From an uncultured Lentisphaeraceae bacterium (GTDB lineage: Bacteria > Verrucomicrobiota > Kiritimatiellia > RFP12 > DVOR01), in contig CASEMQ010000070.1 of NCBI GenBank assembly GCA_949289005.1, positions 1 to 64,000 of the forward strand: DNA of 64,000 nt. Direction: 5' to 3'. Below the pieces are notes generated by a model. That model ran no database searches, was not told the DNA's origin, and saw nothing but the letters and a program-made list of their open reading frames with translations. Positions 28,364 to 36,261 of this stretch are shown in pieces (the stretch's first letter is position 1; each line of letters begins with the position of its first letter). The position numbers and the translations under genes were made by a program.

Positions 28364-28372
28364 TGGTAATAT
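28364..28372 (+). promoter_or_regulatory. Extended -10 promoter of the exonuclease gene (leaderless)
   Basis: AATGTGG-TAATAT, hexamer at 28367-28372; the ATG follows after 9 nt. This leaves no room for a Shine-Dalgarno, so a leaderless mRNA is predicted. Confidence 0.6.
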
Positions 28373-28381
28373 AAGCGGCGT

Positions 28382-29203
28382 ATGAGCACGGATTTGCCAC
28401 TTGCGCTTCGGCGCCCTTTGATTGTGTTTGACATCGAGTCCACGGGGCTTTCGCCGCGGATGGATCGGATTATCGAGTTGGCGGCGCTTCGCTTGAACCC
28501 GGATGGGTCGCGGGATGACCGGGTGTGGTTGCTCAACCCGACGGTGCCGATTCCCGTGGAGTCGATTGCGGTGCATGGCATCACGGACGCGGAGGTGGTG
28601 GGGTGCCCGACCTTCGCGGAGAAGGCGCTGGAGATTTACACCTTCTTTGACGGGTGCGATCTGGGGGGCTTCTCGGTGGGCTATTTCGACGCGCAGATCC
28701 TGAACGAGGAGTTCCTGCGGTGCGGCATTCGCGACTTTCACCCGGAGGCGCGGGCAATCGTGGACGCGCAGAAGATTTTCCATAAGCGCGAGCCGCGCGA
28801 CCTGACGGCGGCGCTGCGCTTTTACTGCGGCAGGGAGCTGGGCGAGGCGGCGCATGGGGCACTGGCGGACGCGCAGGCCACGTTGGAGGTGCTGGCGGGC
28901 GAACTGGCGCGTTACCCGGATTTGCCGCGCGACGTGAACGCGCTTGACCGGATGTTCAACCCCTCGGATCCCTTCAACGTGGACAAGTTGGGGCGTTGGC
29001 GCTGGGTGAAGGGCGAGGTGGTGGTGAACTTTGGCAAGAAACGCGGCGCGAAGTTGCGCGACTTGGCTGCGGATCGCCATGACGGCCAGTCGTTCCTGAA
29101 ATGGATGGTCAAAGGGGATTTCCCGGAGGACACGCGGCAAATCGCGGCGAACGCGTTGCGGGGCATCTTCCCCGAGCACGGTCCTGCCGACCCCGTGATG
29201 TGA
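28382..29203 (+). CDS. DnaQ-type 3'-5' exonuclease
   Basis: 273 residues. The DEDDh exonuclease fold spans residues 1-180: ExoI DIESTG at 17-22, ExoII around GYFDAQILNEEF near 101, and ExoIII HGALADAQAT near 158. It resembles the proofreading epsilon subunit, but a C-terminal domain (about 205-273, VVVNFGKKRGAKL then QSFLKWMVKGDFPED) is added. The same tail occurs on stand-alone exonucleases of other phyla and resembles the DUF3820-type FGKHKG module. A role in DNA repair or RNA turnover is more likely than being the replicase proofreader. No Shine-Dalgarno is present; the ATG is nearly at the predicted transcription start. Confidence 0.88.
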   Translation: MSTDLPLALRRPLIVFDIESTGLSPRMDRIIELAALRLNPDGSRDDRVWLLNPTVPIPVESIAVHGITDAEVVGCPTFAEKALEIYTFFDGCDLGGFSVGYFDAQILNEEFLRCGIRDFHPEARAIVDAQKIFHKREPRDLTAALRFYCGRELGEAAHGALADAQATLEVLAGELARYPDLPRDVNALDRMFNPSDPFNVDKLGRWRWVKGEVVVNFGKKRGAKLRDLAADRHDGQSFLKWMVKGDFPEDTRQIAANALRGIFPEHGPADPVM

Positions 29204-29218
29204 TGGAAGGAGGACGAG

Positions 29219-30049
29219 ATGCGCACGGTTACGGACTTTATGCAGGGCTTTCGCGAGACGGGCAACTATCGCACACCGCCGGAACGGCTCGGGCGGCCAC
29301 GCAAAAACGGGCTCCTGACCTCGCTGACCTACAACGTGCGGGCGCTCGGCGGCTCGATGGCGCGCGGCGGGTGGTTGGCGCTGAAACCCGGCCGCTTCAA
29401 CGACGAACGTTGGCAGGAGTGCGGTTTCCATCTCTTCTGGGAGACGGAGCGGATGGGCACGGAGGTGATCCTCGAGGGCTTCGCGCAACTGCGTGGCAAA
29501 GGCCCCGTGGTCGTCGTCTCCAACCACATGAGCCTCTATGAGACCTTCGCCTTCCCGCCGTTGCTCTTGGCCTTTTGCGACGACGTGGCCATCGTGCTCA
29601 AGGAGTCGCTCCTGCGCGTGCCCTTCCTGGGGCGCACCTTCGCCACGCGCAAAAACATCCCCGTGGGGCGGGCGGATCCGCGCGCGGATCTCAAGGCCGT
29701 GTTGGACAAGGGCGAGCATTTCATCCGGGACGACCGCGCGAGCGTTCTGCTCTATCCGCAGGGCACGCGCCAGCCTTACTTCGACTGCCACCACTTCAAC
29801 ACCCTCGGCCTCAAACTCGCGCAGAACGCCGGCGTGCCCATCGTGCCGGTGGCGGGGCAGACCGCCTTTCTGGGCGTGGGCAAGGTGACCAAGGACTTCG
29901 GCCCCGTGGACACGTCCATCCCTGTGCGCTTCGCCTGCGGGCCCGTGCTCGAGGTGAATCGTGCCAACGCCAAGGCCGTCCAAACGCAGTGCATCGACTT
30001 CATCGCCTCCAAGTTGGAGGAGTGGGGCAAGGTGGAGGTGCGGCGGTGA
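29219..30049 (+). CDS. PlsC-like acyltransferase with altered motifs
   Basis: 276 residues; strong AAGGAGG site 6 nt before ATG 29219. Similar to lysophospholipid acyltransferases, which move a fatty acyl chain to lysophosphatidic acid or another acceptor at the membrane. The fold landmarks are visible: VVVVSNHMSLYETF near 97, RKNIPVGR near 144 and LLYPQGTRQP near 177. Two key motifs are changed: the HX4D catalytic dyad reads His103-X4-Glu108, and the EGTR phosphate-binding motif reads QGTR (Gln181). There is no long N-terminal membrane helix. It may be a specialised or divergent acyltransferase, for example for lipid A or an unknown acceptor. It is followed by a secreted esterase in GTGA overlap. 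Confidence 0.82.
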   Translation: MRTVTDFMQGFRETGNYRTPPERLGRPRKNGLLTSLTYNVRALGGSMARGGWLALKPGRFNDERWQECGFHLFWETERMGTEVILEGFAQLRGKGPVVVVSNHMSLYETFAFPPLLLAFCDDVAIVLKESLLRVPFLGRTFATRKNIPVGRADPRADLKAVLDKGEHFIRDDRASVLLYPQGTRQPYFDCHHFNTLGLKLAQNAGVPIVPVAGQTAFLGVGKVTKDFGPVDTSIPVRFACGPVLEVNRANAKAVQTQCIDFIASKLEEWGKVEVRR

Positions 30050-30888
30050 GGCGCGTGCTGATTGCCCTGGCGGTGGCCGTGCTGGGCACGCTCCCCGCCG
30101 CCGCCCAATTCACGATGGCCGAGATGTATGCCGCCGGCGTCATCACCAACAGCCTCGGCGAAACCATGCCCGTGCGCCTCTGGCGGCACTACGAGAAGAA
30201 AGATCTTCCCGTGCCCGTGGTCATCCTCCTCCACGGCAGCGGCGAATGTGGCCGCGACAACGCCAAACAACTGAGCAACTTCGGCGCGATGCACAACGTC
30301 CTCCTCATCGACGAGGAGCTTCCGCCCGCGCTCTGGGCCATCCCCCAATGCACGGCGGCCAGCCCCTGGGTGCGCACCATCGCCTTCAAGCCAGACTACC
30401 GCCAGCCGCGCTACCCTGCGTCCGCCCTGCGCACCGTCAAGGAATGGGTGGACGGCCTTGTCAAGGACGGCATCGCCGACCCCAAGCGCATCTACATCAC
30501 CGGCCTCTCCCTCGGCGGCTTCGGCACGTGGGACGCCATCCAGCGCTGGCCCAACACCTTCGCCGCGGCTGTCCCCGTCTGCGGCGGCGGCTCCATCCAG
30601 GAGGAGGCCATCAAGAACGCCGCCACCACCGCGCTCTGGATCTTCCACGGCTCCGCCGATGGCAACGTCCCCGTCGACTGCTCGCGCCGCATGGTCAGCG
30701 CTCTCATGCGTGCCGGCGCCAAGCCCAAATACACTGAGTTCCAAGGTGCCGGCCACCCCATCTGGTCGCGCGTCTACGCCGATTCCGCCATGTGGCACTG
30801 GATGTTCCGCCAACGCCTCGGCAAGCCCGAGCGCGAGAGCGAGCCCTCCTTCCTCGGCAATCTCCTCAAATACGTCACCCCGGACTGA
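30046..30888 (+). CDS. Secreted alpha/beta hydrolase (esterase/phospholipase type)
   Basis: 280 residues from GTG 30046, overlapping the acyltransferase stop. The N-terminus is a signal peptide (VLIALAVAVLGTLPAAAQF). The hydrolase fold follows: oxyanion loop ILLHGSGECGRDN near 63, nucleophile elbow GLSLGGFGTWD near 150, acid HGSADGNVP near 205 and His in GAGHPIW near 239. The family includes the esterase/PHB depolymerase-like hydrolases, often used on polymer or acetylated-sugar substrates. With the acyltransferase upstream, a periplasmic lipid or ester substrate is possible but unproven. The coding sequence ends just before an octamer array and a terminator hairpin. Confidence 0.85.
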   Translation: MRRVLIALAVAVLGTLPAAAQFTMAEMYAAGVITNSLGETMPVRLWRHYEKKDLPVPVVILLHGSGECGRDNAKQLSNFGAMHNVLLIDEELPPALWAIPQCTAASPWVRTIAFKPDYRQPRYPASALRTVKEWVDGLVKDGIADPKRIYITGLSLGGFGTWDAIQRWPNTFAAAVPVCGGGSIQEEAIKNAATTALWIFHGSADGNVPVDCSRRMVSALMRAGAKPKYTEFQGAGHPIWSRVYADSAMWHWMFRQRLGKPERESEPSFLGNLLKYVTPD

Positions 30889-30891
30889 TAA

Positions 30892-30925
30892 GGAAGTTTG
30901 GAGGCTTGGAGGTTTGGAGGCTTGG
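30892..30925 (+). repeat. Octamer array, copy i
   Basis: 34 bp of tandem 8-mers (GGAAGTTT GGAGGCTT GGAGGTTT GGAGGCTT then GG). The same 34-bp layout recurs at 36027-36060 and, inverted, at 36226-36259. Confidence 0.8.
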
Positions 30926-30931
30926 CCTCTT

Positions 30932-30971
30932 GAAACAAAGCGAGCCCCCGACCGCGCGGTCGGGGGCTCGC
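30932..30971 (-). terminator. Perfect palindrome terminating the leftward membrane protein gene
   Basis: GCGAGCCCCCGACCGC and its exact complement form a 16-bp stem with almost no loop (30940-30971). Read leftward it is followed by a T-rich CTTTGTTTC, so it suits the minus-strand gene ending at 30987. Confidence 0.7.
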
Positions 30972-30986
30972 GTGCTTTCGGGGCGG

Positions 30987-31484
30987 TCACGCAAAGACTG
31001 CCAAGAGAAAAAGAACGCAAAGGATTGACAGTCGGATAAGCTCGACGCAAAGCAGGCGTACCGCCAGCATGGGGCGACACGTGTCCATGACGGCAGCGAC
31101 AACGGAGAGCGAGACGTAACATGGCGTGAAAAGAATCAACTGAGCCAAGCCCCAAACGAAAGAATGGGCGTCGATTCCCCAGCCCTCAATCCTCGCGACG
31201 AATATCAACAGTAGGAGTATCGCGAAGACGAGCAGGATCCACCGCATGGTGTGCCAGAAGGCAAGAGTCAGACGCAAAAAGAGCCCGACGAACATCGAAA
31301 CGATGGTGAAGATAATTGCCTCGCCCGGGGTTCCGCTAAATCCCGTCCCAACTGCCAAGATGAACCAGACGGTGAAGAGCGACCCCGAGACGAACATCTT
31401 GCGCCGCGTGACGTAACCTTCAAGACATTGCCAGAGGTTGGGGGGCTTTGGTGATTGGGGCGGTGCCGGAGGCGTGTCGTCCAT
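30987..31484 (-). CDS. Four-helix membrane protein of unknown function
   Basis: 165 residues; ATG 31484 with AGAGG about 6 nt upstream. A Pro-rich cytoplasmic start (MDDTPPAPPQSPKPPN) precedes four hydrophobic helices at about 33-50, 55-75, 80-100 and 110-160. No family is recognised. The base composition is clearly lower in G+C than the neighbouring genes, with AT-rich third positions, which hints at recent acquisition or low expression. It is a single leftward gene between the rightward esterase and a short repeat (31535-31600), with its own terminator, and shows no clear link to the fusion protein to its right. Confidence 0.68.
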   Translation of the reverse strand: MDDTPPAPPQSPKPPNLWQCLEGYVTRRKMFVSGSLFTVWFILAVGTGFSGTPGEAIIFTIVSMFVGLFLRLTLAFWHTMRWILLVFAILLLLIFVARIEGWGIDAHSFVWGLAQLILFTPCYVSLSVVAAVMDTCRPMLAVRLLCVELIRLSILCVLFLLAVFA

Positions 31485-31534
31485 GGTTTACCTCTTTTGG
31501 GGCGACGATCGAGGTTTCGGTCGGAAATCTACCT

Positions 31535-31588
31535 GTCGCCCCGAACGGGGCGTCCTGTTCACTGTTCACGGTTCACTGTCCGCTTGGC
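31535..31588 (+). repeat. Hairpin plus heptamer array, copy 3
   Basis: GTCGCCCCGAACGGGGCGTC (31535-31554) is followed by the heptamers CTGTTCA CTGTTCA CGGTTCA CTGTCCG. This is the hairpin-plus-heptamer part of the element at 8868-8998 and 42735-42879, but it lacks the TATACT promoter end. It overlaps the last codons and stop of the HAD-radical SAM gene. Confidence 0.65.
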
Positions 31589-33482
31589 GTGCCGCGGCGC
31601 GGGCAAGGCAGACGGGGCCGCCGCGAAGGCGGGCGAAGAGCGGGCTGGCGCGGTAGGCGGCCGGCAGGTCGCAGCCGAAGTCGCGGACGTTGCCGCCGTC
31701 GGCCTCGAAGAAGCCGCAGGGTTGGAGGCGACCGTCATGCGCAAGGAAGCAGAAGCCGGCGCCGGCCATGCAGCCGTTGAGGTGGCTTTTGGGCGGGGTG
31801 GGGCGGGTGGCGGCCAAGGCCAAGACGTGCGGCTCGCAGGTGACGTGGACGGGGAGGAGCCCCTCGGCGTCAAGGTCGAGGATTTCGTTGAGGGCGCGGT
31901 CACGATCGGCGGGGGTGAGGCATTGGGCGGCGATGGCGGCGCCGCGGCCCACGGGCACCAGGAAGAAATAGTCCACGCGCGTGGCGCCTTGGGCGCGGGC
32001 GAAGTCGCGCATGGCGCGGAGGGTGCCGAGCCCGGCGCGGGTGACGGTGTGGTTGAGCTGGAAGGGAAGTCCAACGGCGCGGGCGGCGGCCATCGCGTTG
32101 AGGGCGATTTGGAAGGCGCCGGGCACGCCACGGAAGGCGTCGTGCGTGGCGGCGTCGGGGCCGTCCACGCTGATGGAGAGCGCGCGGATGCCGGCCTCCT
32201 TGAGGGCGCGGAGGCGTTCGGCGGTGGCGAAGCGGCCGCAAGGCGCCAGCACGCAGGGGAAGCCGAGGCCGGCGGCGTGGCGCACGAGCCCCTCAAGACC
32301 GTCGCGGCACATCGGTTCGCCGCCCGTGAGGATGAGGAGGGGCTTGCCGCCACCATGCCCATGACCGGCTTGGCCGGCGGGGTAGGCGGCGGCGAGGGTG
32401 TCGAGGACGCGGCGGCACTCGGCGTCAGTGAGTTCGCCGGCATAGGCCTCGTCGCGGGCGGCGCCGCGGCAATGCTTGCAGGCCATGGGGCAACGGCGCG
32501 TAAGCTCCCAGGCCAAGACGCGGATGGGCAGCGCGGGCGCGGGCTGCGCGTTTCCCACAAAGACACCATTGGCGCGGGGGAGGCTGTGCGCTCCACCGGT
32601 CGCTGCGCTCCCTACCGCGCACACCTCCCCCGCGTCGGTTTTTTGTTCGACAGACGTGGCGGGCGCGGCAGACGTGGCGGGCACGGAAGGCGAAGCGGGC
32701 GCGGGGGACGGACGCGGTAGGGATGGCTCCGCCCGACCGGTGGAGCGTCCGGGCTCCCGCGCCGGGTTGGTGTCTTCGTGGTCCGAAGCGCGGCCTGCGC
32801 GGCCTTGCGGCAGGAGCGTCTCGACGGTTTGGAGGGCGGCGGCGAGGTCTTCGTAACCGGGCAGAAGGGCATCGGCGCCGGCGGCACGGAGTTCCTCGGG
32901 GGAGCGCCAGCCGGCGACGTGGACGGCGAGGGCGGGGAGACCGGCGGCGTGGGCGGCCCGGATATCTTGCGGGGTGTCGCCGACGAGCAGGCGAGGCTCG
33001 GCGCCGAGGGCGCGGGCGCGTTCGCAGGCGGTGCGGGCGATGGCGTCGCGGTCCGGTTCGCCGTCGGCATAGGCGCCGAAGTCGAAGAGGTCGGCCAGGC
33101 CGGCATGGATGAGTTTGGCCCAGGCGGTGGCACGGATGTTGCCGGTGACGACGCCGAGGCGGAAGCCGCGCGCGCGGAGGGCAACGAGAAAGGCGCGGAG
33201 GCCAGGGTAGACGGTGGGCGGGTTCTCGGCAAGGCGGGGCTCGAGGCGCTTGGCAAGTTCGATGAAGAACCTTTCCTCGCGGGCGGGGGAGGTGGGTACG
33301 CCGCAGGCGGCGGCCAAGGCGCGGATGACGGCGGTGTCGGTGGCGCCGACGAAGGAGACGTTTTCCACGTCGGCCCGCGCGCCGCCGTAGGCGATGGCGA
33401 AAGCCTCGGCGAAGGCGGGGCGGCCAAGGCCGCGGGCGTGGAGCAGGGTGCCGTCGATGTCGAAGAGGATGGCGTTTTTCAT
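31566..33482 (-). CDS. HAD phosphatase-radical SAM fusion protein
   Basis: 638 residues, two enzymes in one chain. Residues 1-220 are a HAD-superfamily phosphatase of the phosphoglycolate phosphatase type: motif I DIDGT (8-12), motif II VVTGN near 112, motif IV GDTPQDI near 168. A 95-residue Ser/Pro/Ala-rich linker (about 222-317) follows. Residues about 318-638 are a radical SAM enzyme: the 4Fe-4S motif CX3CX2C at Cys331, Cys335, Cys338 (CPMACKHC), the AdoMet-contact GGEP at 387-390, FFLVPVGRG near 506, and a Cys-rich SPASM-like end (Cys571, 578, 589, 604, 625) for an auxiliary cluster. It looks like the AhbD/NirJ-PqqE group that modifies peptides or hemes. The substrate is unknown. The frame is continuous and the linker carries an inverted repeat. 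The gene starts 9 nt after the binding protein-permease fusion gene. Confidence 0.88.
   Translation of the reverse strand: MKNAILFDIDGTLLHARGLGRPAFAEAFAIAYGGARADVENVSFVGATDTAVIRALAAACGVPTSPAREERFFIELAKRLEPRLAENPPTVYPGLRAFLVALRARGFRLGVVTGNIRATAWAKLIHAGLADLFDFGAYADGEPDRDAIARTACERARALGAEPRLLVGDTPQDIRAAHAAGLPALAVHVAGWRSPEELRAAGADALLPGYEDLAAALQTVETLLPQGRAGRASDHEDTNPAREPGRSTGRAEPSLPRPSPAPASPSVPATSAAPATSVEQKTDAGEVCAVGSAATGGAHSLPRANGVFVGNAQPAPALPIRVLAWELTRRCPMACKHCRGAARDEAYAGELTDAECRRVLDTLAAAYPAGQAGHGHGGGKPLLILTGGEPMCRDGLEGLVRHAAGLGFPCVLAPCGRFATAERLRALKEAGIRALSISVDGPDAATHDAFRGVPGAFQIALNAMAAARAVGLPFQLNHTVTRAGLGTLRAMRDFARAQGATRVDYFFLVPVGRGAAIAAQCLTPADRDRALNEILDLDAEGLLPVHVTCEPHVLALAATRPTPPKSHLNGCMAGAGFCFLAHDGRLQPCGFFEADGGNVRDFGCDLPAAYRASPLFARLRGGPVCLARAAARQADSEP
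32588..32747. repeat. Inverted repeats inside the HAD-radical SAM linker
   Basis: CGCTCCACCGGTCG...CCCTACCGCG at 32588-32619 is repeated in reverse complement at 32713-32747, flanking about 93 bases. Together they look like an inserted palindromic element that became coding linker. Confidence 0.6.
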
Positions 33483-33491
33483 AGGCGTGCG

Positions 33492-36197
33492 TCAGTTTTC
33501 CTCGGCGCGGCGGAACTCGACGCGGCGGAGGATGCGGAATTGGAGATAGGTGAAGGCGATGAGGCCTACGCCGAGGAACCAGGCCATCGTGGTGGCGGTG
33601 CCCATGCGCAGGTTGTTGTAGGCCTCTTTCCAGATGGCGAGGGAGAGGACGTTGGTGGCGTCGCCGGGGCCGCCGAAGGTGAGCAGGAAGATGCCGCCGA
33701 TGCTCTGGAAGGCGGCGATGAAGGCTCCCACGAAGTTGATGACCATCAGGGGAAGGAGCTGCGGCAGGAGGACGTGGCGGACGCGTCCCCAGAAGCCCGC
33801 GCCGTCGATGGCGGCGGCCTCGTAGTAATCCTGCGGGAGCGCTTGGAGCGCGGCGATGTAGATGAGCGAGGCCATGCCTGCGCCCGCCCAGACGCCGGGC
33901 AGGATGCAGCAGACCATCGCCCAGGCGGGATCCTGCAGCCACGTCTGCGCGGGGAGGCCGAAGAACGCGAGGAGGCGGTTGAGGATGCCGTTTTCGGTGG
34001 GGTCGTACATCAATTGCCAGAGCAGGGTGATGACGAGGGTGGAGGTGAGGTGCGGGAGGAAATAGAGCGTGCGGAAGAAGACTTTGCCGCGCGGGATTTC
34101 CGTGAGCATGACTGCCAGGACAACGGGGGTGAGAAAACCAAGCGCAAGCGTGAGGGCCACATACTTGAGCGTGCGCAGGACGCCGGCCCAGAAGTTGGGG
34201 TCGCCCGCCACGAGGATGAAGTTGTCAAGCCCCACCCATGGGCTTTCGCCGACGATGTGATAGTCGCGGAAGGCCATGAGCACGCCACGTGCAAGCGGGT
34301 AGTAACTCCAGAGCGCGATGGAGAGCACGGCCGGCGCGAGCATGAGCCATGCCACGCGCGGCACGCGCCCACCCTCCGCCGCCGCGAGCGCGGCAGGGGC
34401 GTCCCGGCGCGCCCGCCATGCCCGCCACGTCAGGAAGAGGAGGAAGAGAAGCACCACGGCGGCGAGGATTGCGCGGGCGGCCGGTCGGGCGCGGTCGAGT
34501 TCCGCCTCGGGCACGCGGAACATGAGGCCGCGGTTGGCGTCGTCGTTGATGGCCTTCAGCGCGGCGGCCACGTCAAGGTCGCGCCCGGCCTCGGAGAGCA
34601 GCAGGCCGAGCAGGCGGCGCTGGAGCAAATCGCTCACGCCCTGCCAGAAGCCGACGAAGGGTTCGGTGCGGGCGACGATGCGCCCGGCGTCGAGGTCGGC
34701 ATAGAGGCGGCGGATGGCAGGGGGAATCTCGTCGAGATAGGCGCCCAACCCCAGGCGGCGCAGGTCGTCGGGGTGGCACCAACGGGCGTTGCCCTCGAGG
34801 ACCTGCTGGCGGATGTGGGCGTCATTCAGGGTGGGGGAGGCCAACCGCTCGAGACAGGCGAAGACAAGGTCCTGCTCGGCCGGCGGTCGGCGGGCGACGC
34901 CCTCGCTGATGCCCCAGAGGTGCCGGTGCGCCTGGAAGACGCGCGGCAACCCCTCGCGCGCGGCCGGGAAGGGCATGATGCCGATGAGTTCGGGCGGGAG
35001 GCCGCCCTCGCCGGTGATGCGCTCGATGGCCTCGGTGCCGGCAAACATCGCGGCCACCTCGCCGCGGATGAAGGCATCGGGGCTGTTGTTGAGCGGCAAC
35101 TTCAGCGTGACGCCCTCGATGACCTCCTCCGGCGCGAAGCGGACCTCGCGGCCACCCACACGCACGCGTCCGGCGGCGCGGTCGGCGGGGGTGAGGTCGA
35201 TGGGCGCGCCGGTCTTCGGGTCGCGCACCCACGGCGCCCAGGCCAACCGCTGGAGGAAGCGGGCAGCGGCGAGCGCCTCGGGCGCGTCGAAGGCCGCGCG
35301 CCAGGTGGGGGCGACATCCGAGAGGTCCTCGCCGTCGGGCGTCTCGCACCGCGTGGCCTCCATCGGGAAGACGAAGGGCGTGCCGCGCAACCGCGAGAGG
35401 CGCGTTTGCGCGATGGGGCTGCCGCCGGCCGCCTGTACCCACGGGAGCCAATTCCACGGCGCCTCGCAGACGCCGAAGGCCCGTTGCCCGCGCAAGGCGC
35501 CCAACACGGCACGGCGCGGCTGCGTGAGCGCCTGGCACCATCGCCAAAAGGCTTCCCATGTTTCGGGCGGACGCTCCGGGTCGAGCCCCGCCTGGCGCAC
35601 GAGATCCTTGCGATAGACGATGCCATAGTAGGCGACGGAGGCGGCTGGGAGCGCGTAGACGTGCCCGTCCGCGCCGGTGGCCACGCGCCGCCAGAGGTCG
35701 GGTACGCGCGCCCAGCCCGCCCAGTCGCGTCCGCCCGGGCCGAGCCACTTGTCGAGCGGCATGAGGAAGCCGTTGCGGATGTCGCTCTGCGCGATGTGGA
35801 ACCACACCTGATAGATGTCCGGCGCGTTGCCGCCGGCCATCGCCAGGAGCAGCGGCGAACGCCCGCCCGCCCCCGGCAACCACAGCCCGCCCCACTTGAC
35901 GGGCCGTAACTCCGGCCGTTCCGCCCCAAACGCCACGATCTGCCGCGTGACCGCACTCTCCGGCCGATCCGGATCATACCCGCCCATGAAGGAGACGGTC
36001 ACCGGCGAAGCCGGCGCCGTCTCCTTGGAAGTTTGGAGGTTTGGAGGCTTGGAGGCTTGGCCCGCCCCTTCGGGGCGACCGGCGGACGCCTGCCCCATCG
36101 CGACGGCCGCAGCCAACAACGCGATGCCTATGACAAAGCGGCGGAGGTACGCCCCCCGCCACCAAGCATTCGGCCTCCTCGATTGTCTTGCCTTCAT
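33492..36197 (-). CDS. Solute-binding protein-ABC permease fusion (sugar-type)
   Basis: 901 residues from ATG 36197. A signal-anchor helix (about 20-36, FVIGIALLAAAVAMG) leads into a periplasmic solute-binding fold of the sugar/Malto group (about 65-560; MAGGNAPDIYQVWF near 119, LPAASVAYYGIVYRKDLV near 183, MFAGTEAIERITG near 384). A second helix (575-592) links to a MalF-type permease: helices from 613 onward, and the EAA loop YYEAAAIDGAGFWGRVRHVLLPQ at about 791-813, the contact site for an ATPase. Such transporters normally use a separate binding protein and two permeases. Here the receptor is covalently joined to permease one; no second permease or ATPase is in the window. Residues 47-58 are encoded by an octamer array inserted after the signal. 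Confidence 0.9.
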   Translation of the reverse strand: MKARQSRRPNAWWRGAYLRRFVIGIALLAAAVAMGQASAGRPEGAGQASKPPNLQTSKETAPASPVTVSFMGGYDPDRPESAVTRQIVAFGAERPELRPVKWGGLWLPGAGGRSPLLLAMAGGNAPDIYQVWFHIAQSDIRNGFLMPLDKWLGPGGRDWAGWARVPDLWRRVATGADGHVYALPAASVAYYGIVYRKDLVRQAGLDPERPPETWEAFWRWCQALTQPRRAVLGALRGQRAFGVCEAPWNWLPWVQAAGGSPIAQTRLSRLRGTPFVFPMEATRCETPDGEDLSDVAPTWRAAFDAPEALAAARFLQRLAWAPWVRDPKTGAPIDLTPADRAAGRVRVGGREVRFAPEEVIEGVTLKLPLNNSPDAFIRGEVAAMFAGTEAIERITGEGGLPPELIGIMPFPAAREGLPRVFQAHRHLWGISEGVARRPPAEQDLVFACLERLASPTLNDAHIRQQVLEGNARWCHPDDLRRLGLGAYLDEIPPAIRRLYADLDAGRIVARTEPFVGFWQGVSDLLQRRLLGLLLSEAGRDLDVAAALKAINDDANRGLMFRVPEAELDRARPAARAILAAVVLLFLLFLTWRAWRARRDAPAALAAAEGGRVPRVAWLMLAPAVLSIALWSYYPLARGVLMAFRDYHIVGESPWVGLDNFILVAGDPNFWAGVLRTLKYVALTLALGFLTPVVLAVMLTEIPRGKVFFRTLYFLPHLTSTLVITLLWQLMYDPTENGILNRLLAFFGLPAQTWLQDPAWAMVCCILPGVWAGAGMASLIYIAALQALPQDYYEAAAIDGAGFWGRVRHVLLPQLLPLMVINFVGAFIAAFQSIGGIFLLTFGGPGDATNVLSLAIWKEAYNNLRMGTATTMAWFLGVGLIAFTYLQFRILRRVEFRRAEEN
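36027..36060 (+). repeat. Octamer array, copy ii, inside a coding sequence
   Basis: 34 bp of four octamers plus GG, read on the plus strand. It lies in the 5' end of the binding protein-permease fusion gene and encodes QASKPPNLQTSK on the minus strand. A GCCCCTTCGGGGCGACC hairpin follows directly. Confidence 0.8.
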
Positions 36198-36225
36198 TGT
36201 ATCCGTCGCCCCGCATGGGGCGCCA

Positions 36226-36259
36226 CCAAGCCTCCAAGCCTCCAAACTTCCAAACTTCC
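36226..36259 (-). repeat. Octamer array, copy iii, intergenic, inverted
   Basis: 34 bp in the opposite orientation to copy ii, between the small gsp-linked gene and the fusion gene. A GTCGCCCCGCATGGGGCGCC hairpin (36205-36224) sits next to it. Confidence 0.8.
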
Positions 36260-36261
36260 CG

